Of a stretch of DNA of 64,000 nt, positions 60,431 to 64,000 are shown one piece after another; the stretch's first letter is position 1, and every line of letters starts with the position of its first letter. Source of the stretch: CAYWVR01 sp964461715 (GTDB lineage: Bacteria; Planctomycetota; Phycisphaerae; FEN-1346). The notes below the pieces were generated by a model. The model did no database searches. It was not told the DNA's origin and saw nothing but the letters and a program-made list of their open reading frames with translations. The translations under genes and the position numbers were made by a program. The stretch spans positions 1-64,000 of the forward strand of contig CAYWVR010000017.1 of the NCBI GenBank assembly GCA_964461715.1, read 5' to 3'.

Positions 60431-62818
60431 ATGCGGAAGCTCCTTTGGGTCAGTCTGGCACTGCTCAGTTTGGTCGCACCGGCGGCCCGTGCCGCCGAGC
60501 ACCCCTACATCCTCTGGACGAGGGACGAGGCCGCGGTCATCCGCCGCCGTATCGAGACCGAGCCGTGGGCCCGGGCCGAGTACGAGCGGCTCCGCGGCAT
60601 CCGGGGCTACGGGGAGGTCTTCTCGCGCCTCTTCCGCTACAGCGTCATGGGCGACGAGGAGGCCGGCGCGAAGGAACGCAAGTATCTCCTTTCGTTCATC
60701 GGTGCCAAGGTCGGCGAGAGTCGCCGCCACACCGAGGAGCTTTCCGCCCTCCGCTACGACGTCCTCTACCATTCGCTGACGTCCGAGCAGCGCAGCAAGA
60801 TCGAGGCGACGTTCCGCAAGCACATCCAGCACGAGCTGGACCATCCGTACAGGAACACCCGCGTCTCGTGGCTTCCCAACATGCAGTGGCCCCGCCTCGG
60901 TGGCTGCCACCTCATGGCTCTCGCCACGGGCGACGAGAAGCTCATGCGGGCCATCTGGACCGGCGCGAGTGGCATGAAGTGGTACTTCGACGAGTACCTC
61001 GCCGACGGGGGCCTGTACTTCGAGGAGTTCGGCAAGATCCGCTCCCTTGTCGGTACGATGCTCCTCTGGTGCCGCGGCTGCGATCGCCTCGGCCTCGAAG
61101 CGATGGGGTACGGCTATCGCGGCACGGGCGGCGCGACGATGCGAAGCTACGTCGAGAGCCTTGTCTGGATCGGCTACCCGCGGATCACATTCCCGCGGGG
61201 CCTGCCGCACTACGGCCGCGTGACGATGGGCGACGCCAAGGGCTCGCACTGCGAGGACGCCCCGCGGTTCCTCCTCCAGCACGCCCTTGTGCCGGGCACG
61301 GTGGCGGGGGACGATCCGGGGTGGGAGAAGGAGTTCCCGGCAGCCAACATGAACGGACGCGACCACAAGGGCGCCAAGGTCGAGAAGCTGGGCGAGCGGC
61401 ACTGGTTCGAGGTGCTGGCGGCAAAGTACCCCGAGGGGCCCTTTCGCTACTTCCTTGCCCAGATGCGCCGGCGCGGCGACCCGGCCTATCGGCCGACGCT
61501 CTTCTGGGGTCTCGAGCCCATCGCCCCGGACGCGGTCGGGCCCCCGCCCGCCCCGTCGCGGGTCTTCCCGGAGCGGGGCTTCGCGATGTTGCGAGCGGAC
61601 GAGTCGCCGGCCTACTGGGAAGGCCCCGGCCCGGCCGTCAGCCTCCAGTTCGCGACGCTCTACGTCCACTACCTGGCGGACTGCTTCTCGCTGCTCGGCT
61701 ACTACGCCTACAACCGGCCCATCTACTTCAACCGCACGATCAGCGCTGGCTACAACGGCGGTCCCTACGATTTCCACGTCCGGGGGCACTGCGGCGTGGT
61801 TGTCGACGGGCTCCAGGCCCAGCCCATCGGCCCGGTACCCGAGCGGCACGACTTCTCGTCGCTCGCGAAGTTCGTCGCCGTCCGGACCGAGTCGCCCGAG
61901 ACGACCTACACCGGCCGCGAGGTCCGCTCCAGCGACCAGCCCAAGAAACCCGCCACCCAGGTCTACCCCGGCGTGGATCTGGAGCGGGCCCTTGTCCTGA
62001 CGGAGGCATACCTTTTCGACGTCTACCGCGTCGAGAGCGACCGGCCCCGCGCCTACCACTGGCTCGTCCACGCCCTCGGCGAGCCGCACCCCGACGATCC
62101 GAAGGCGTGGCGCGCCTCGGACGAGCTTGCGAAGACGCTCTTCGCCATCCCCGAGGTCAAGATCTCCGGCGAGCGGCGCCTGGATGCCGGCAAGGACGCC
62201 TGGAACGTCTCGACGCTCCAGACCTGCGCCCTCGAGGACGTGAAGGAGAGCAAGCTGGGCCCCGCGTGGCATGACCGCAAGGTGGGCGTGCGCGTCTCGA
62301 TGCTCGGTGAGCCGGGCACGGCCGTCTTTACGTACGATTCGCCCACCGTTTACACGCCCGGAAGCCCCCGCACGCCGAAGCCCGAGGACCGGGCGGCGTA
62401 CGAGAAGGTTTCCGAGGTGGGCGGCGTGAGCGTTGCCGTGGCCCGGACGTGTCCCTCGACGACGTTCGTCGCCCTGCACGAGCCGTTCGAGGGCGGCCGG
62501 CACCGCATCGAGCGGTTCGATCGCATCGCCCGGGCTGACGACGCCGTCGCGGTGCGCATCGGCGGCGAGAGTGGCCTCGACGACCGCATCCTCGTGGCCC
62601 TCGGCCCGAAGGCCAACGAGGTTCGCACGCTCTCGGGTGGCCGGGAGCGTTTCACCTTCGCCGGCTACGCTTTCGTCCGCGTCGGGCCCGAGAGGGTGGA
62701 GGTGGCGGGCGAACTCCGGGCCATGACGATCGAGATCGAGGGGCGGCCCAACCTCGTTGTCAACGGCGAGGCCGTCTCTGCCCGTGTGGCCGACGGTCTC
62801 CTCACCTTCGGCCCGTGA
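60431..62818 (+). CDS. secreted heparinase/alginate-lyase-like protein
   Basis: A 795-residue secreted protein. Signal peptide 1-21 (ending RAA). The N-terminal part (ILWTRDEAAVIRRRIETEPWARAEYERLR) is typical of alpha/alpha-toroid lyases, with the helical domain to about residue 350 (NMQWPRLGGCHL, ADGGLYFEEFGKI). The C-terminal beta domain has the SLLGYYAYNRPIYFN and YDFHVRGHCGVVVDG region, where the heparinase-type His/Asp would be. It differs from the lyase at 44377, so it probably attacks a different linkage. GGGAGG precedes ATG 60431. It lies 79 nt after the UxaA pair and may share its transcript. Confidence 0.82.
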   Translation: MRKLLWVSLALLSLVAPAARAAEHPYILWTRDEAAVIRRRIETEPWARAEYERLRGIRGYGEVFSRLFRYSVMGDEEAGAKERKYLLSFIGAKVGESRRHTEELSALRYDVLYHSLTSEQRSKIEATFRKHIQHELDHPYRNTRVSWLPNMQWPRLGGCHLMALATGDEKLMRAIWTGASGMKWYFDEYLADGGLYFEEFGKIRSLVGTMLLWCRGCDRLGLEAMGYGYRGTGGATMRSYVESLVWIGYPRITFPRGLPHYGRVTMGDAKGSHCEDAPRFLLQHALVPGTVAGDDPGWEKEFPAANMNGRDHKGAKVEKLGERHWFEVLAAKYPEGPFRYFLAQMRRRGDPAYRPTLFWGLEPIAPDAVGPPPAPSRVFPERGFAMLRADESPAYWEGPGPAVSLQFATLYVHYLADCFSLLGYYAYNRPIYFNRTISAGYNGGPYDFHVRGHCGVVVDGLQAQPIGPVPERHDFSSLAKFVAVRTESPETTYTGREVRSSDQPKKPATQVYPGVDLERALVLTEAYLFDVYRVESDRPRAYHWLVHALGEPHPDDPKAWRASDELAKTLFAIPEVKISGERRLDAGKDAWNVSTLQTCALEDVKESKLGPAWHDRKVGVRVSMLGEPGTAVFTYDSPTVYTPGSPRTPKPEDRAAYEKVSEVGGVSVAVARTCPSTTFVALHEPFEGGRHRIERFDRIARADDAVAVRIGGESGLDDRILVALGPKANEVRTLSGGRERFTFAGYAFVRVGPERVEVAGELRAMTIEIEGRPNLVVNGEAVSARVADGLLTFGP

Positions 62819-62898
62819 GCGTGGCCGCAAACCGTCCGATGCATCCCGCCCCGGATTGTGTTACAGGAGCAGGACACGGTCCCGGGAGACGCTGTGCC

Positions 62899-64000
62899 AT
62901 GACCAAGACTGCCCTCGCCCTTCTTGCCCTACTCCTTGCCGCGCCCCTCGCCGGGGCAGCCGGCGTGCCCCAAGCGCCCGACGTCCCCCAGGTCACCGAG
63001 AGCGAGCCGCTCATCGACCTGGCCGGTTCGGCGCGGGTGCTTTCGACCGAGACGTTCGACCTGCGGCTCGACCTGCCGAAGGTCTTTGCGGAGCCGCACA
63101 AGGGCGGGACGCGGCACCGGCCGCTGGCGGTGACGATCGTGCGGCTCGACGGGGATTGGGAGCCGGCCCGTTCGGCGGCCACGACGCTCTTCTACTGGGG
63201 CCAGCGCCTCCGTGTGAACGCCTCGGACCTCCGCGTCAGCGAGGACGCCCTCACCGGCACCCTCGATATCCTCTTCCCGGACGGGAAGCGAACGGCGGTC
63301 AAAGTGGAGCTTGACGGCGCCATCACGCGCCCCGGGGACGGCGGACCGTGGCAGGTCGAAGGGACGTTCACCGGACCCTACTTCGGCCGCGACGGGGCCA
63401 CGTCCCCGCGGCCCGAGCCCCATCCCTTCACCGGCACGTTCCAGCCGCCCGTCCGGCCCGGCGGGTGGAACCAGGGCACCGTCCACGAGGGACGCCTGCG
63501 GCTGGCCTTCGACCTCGGCACGGAGCGAGCCAACTGGACGACCTACCGCACCGCCGTCTACGAGATGGACGCGCCGGCCGACTTGGCGTTCGCCTCGGGC
63601 CTGCGGGTGCGCATCGCCCGCGACGCGGAGGAGATCGCGGCGTCGCCGCCCGCGTCGGCGTCGGTCTGGATCCGCGAGGCTGACGGGTCCTGGTACTATG
63701 TCAAGGACGCCGTGCCCCTCTGCGACCCGATCAACGAGTCGGTCCTCCTCTGGGAGGACTTCGCGGAGGCCGAGTGGGTGGCCCCGACGGGCAGCCACAT
63801 GGATGAGGACTACGCGATCGACCTGGACCGCATCTCGCACCTGGCGATCGGCGTCGTCAATCCGTTGGGCATCGGCGAGGTGACCTTCGCCGTCGAGGCC
63901 GTCGACCTGGTGACGTGCGCGGTCCCGGAACCGACCCCGGCGCAGGTGGCCGTGACGGGGCGAATGCTTTCGATAAACGATCATGATACCGTGCCACCCG
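62899..64000 (+). CDS. secreted protein, 3' end outside window (glycosidase-like)
   Basis: An open reading frame running to the window's last base: 367 codons so far, no stop. Signal peptide 1-22 (ending AGA), then beta-rich domains with FDLRLDLPKV, a PYFGRD segment and an EPTPAQVAVTGRMLSINDH motif that precedes catalytic barrels in planctomycete glycosidase-like proteins. No barrel is reached yet, so the assignment is tentative. GGGAGA is 10 nt before ATG 62899. It follows the lyase gene by 80 nt. Confidence 0.65.
   Translation, partial: MTKTALALLALLLAAPLAGAAGVPQAPDVPQVTESEPLIDLAGSARVLSTETFDLRLDLPKVFAEPHKGGTRHRPLAVTIVRLDGDWEPARSAATTLFYWGQRLRVNASDLRVSEDALTGTLDILFPDGKRTAVKVELDGAITRPGDGGPWQVEGTFTGPYFGRDGATSPRPEPHPFTGTFQPPVRPGGWNQGTVHEGRLRLAFDLGTERANWTTYRTAVYEMDAPADLAFASGLRVRIARDAEEIAASPPASASVWIREADGSWYYVKDAVPLCDPINESVLLWEDFAEAEWVAPTGSHMDEDYAIDLDRISHLAIGVVNPLGIGEVTFAVEAVDLVTCAVPEPTPAQVAVTGRMLSINDHDTVPP

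Noticed and set aside
63991..64000. GTGCCACCCG at the window end as another REP-like repeat
   Set aside because: It lies in the open reading frame from 62899 (codons for Val-Pro-Pro) and is only a partial match, so it is coding.

Overview
The window is 64 kb of GC-rich DNA (about 70% G+C by eye) from what is most likely a Planctomycetota bacterium, probably a draft or metagenome-assembled genome, since a 100-N scaffold gap sits at 5243-5342. The lineage is an inference from gene content. It rests on two PEP-CTERM proteins, many large secreted proteins of unknown function with signal peptides, PQQ-propeller and VWA/VIT proteins, DUF4954 and DUF4091-like proteins, and an HEXXH peptidase of a type common in planctomycetes.

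Layout: 0.2-5.2 kb is an hflX operon with a lipoprotein/peptidase-like gene and a membrane VWA protein. 5.2-6.3 kb is a REP-associated tyrosine transposase (RAYT) unit between hairpin repeats, next to the gap. 6.3-9.7 kb holds membrane proteins, a broken methionine-synthase-like gene, a PEP-CTERM gene with a clear terminator, and a 51-codon small gene. 9.8-16.9 kb is an operon for a DUF4091-like protein, a PQQ/methyltransferase-like/malectin fusion and a membrane-anchored protein. 17-20 kb is nagB plus DUF4954. 20-24 kb has two divergent lipoproteins and a second PEP-CTERM protein. 24.6-26.1 kb is a lower-GC patch with a GH130 phosphorylase and the eroded remains of a GH29 fucosidase. 26-30 kb holds MscS, an azoreductase, a YkgJ Cys-cluster protein and a flavin oxidoreductase. 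30-38 kb is a VIT-VWA / DUF4139 / VWA operon followed by a response regulator and histidine kinase. 38-49 kb is a carbohydrate locus: two secreted glycosidase-like proteins on the plus strand converge on a minus-strand operon of a stand-alone beta-domain protein, a heparinase-like lyase and a Tat-type sugar-acid dehydratase. 49.8-54.7 kb is a carbohydrate ABC importer without an ATPase, ending in a spore-photoproduct-lyase-like radical SAM gene. 54.8-64 kb has a giant VIT-VWA protein, a split UxaA-type dehydratase, a second heparinase/alginate-lyase-like protein, and a secreted gene that runs off the window.

Taken together the window suggests an organism that breaks down acidic or fucose-, mannose- or amino-sugar-rich polysaccharides outside the cell or in the periplasm. 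The evidence is lyases, GH clan-A-like proteins, GH130, dehydratases of the DgoD and UxaA families, nagB and an oligosaccharide importer. Regulation appears mainly sigma70-like: about ten sites of the type TTGxxx-N16/17-TAxxxT can be read directly upstream of genes, and at least one is placed so close to the start codon that the mRNA should be leaderless. Only one textbook intrinsic terminator is visible. Short palindromic repeats built on GGGTGGCATGCCC are dispersed between genes.
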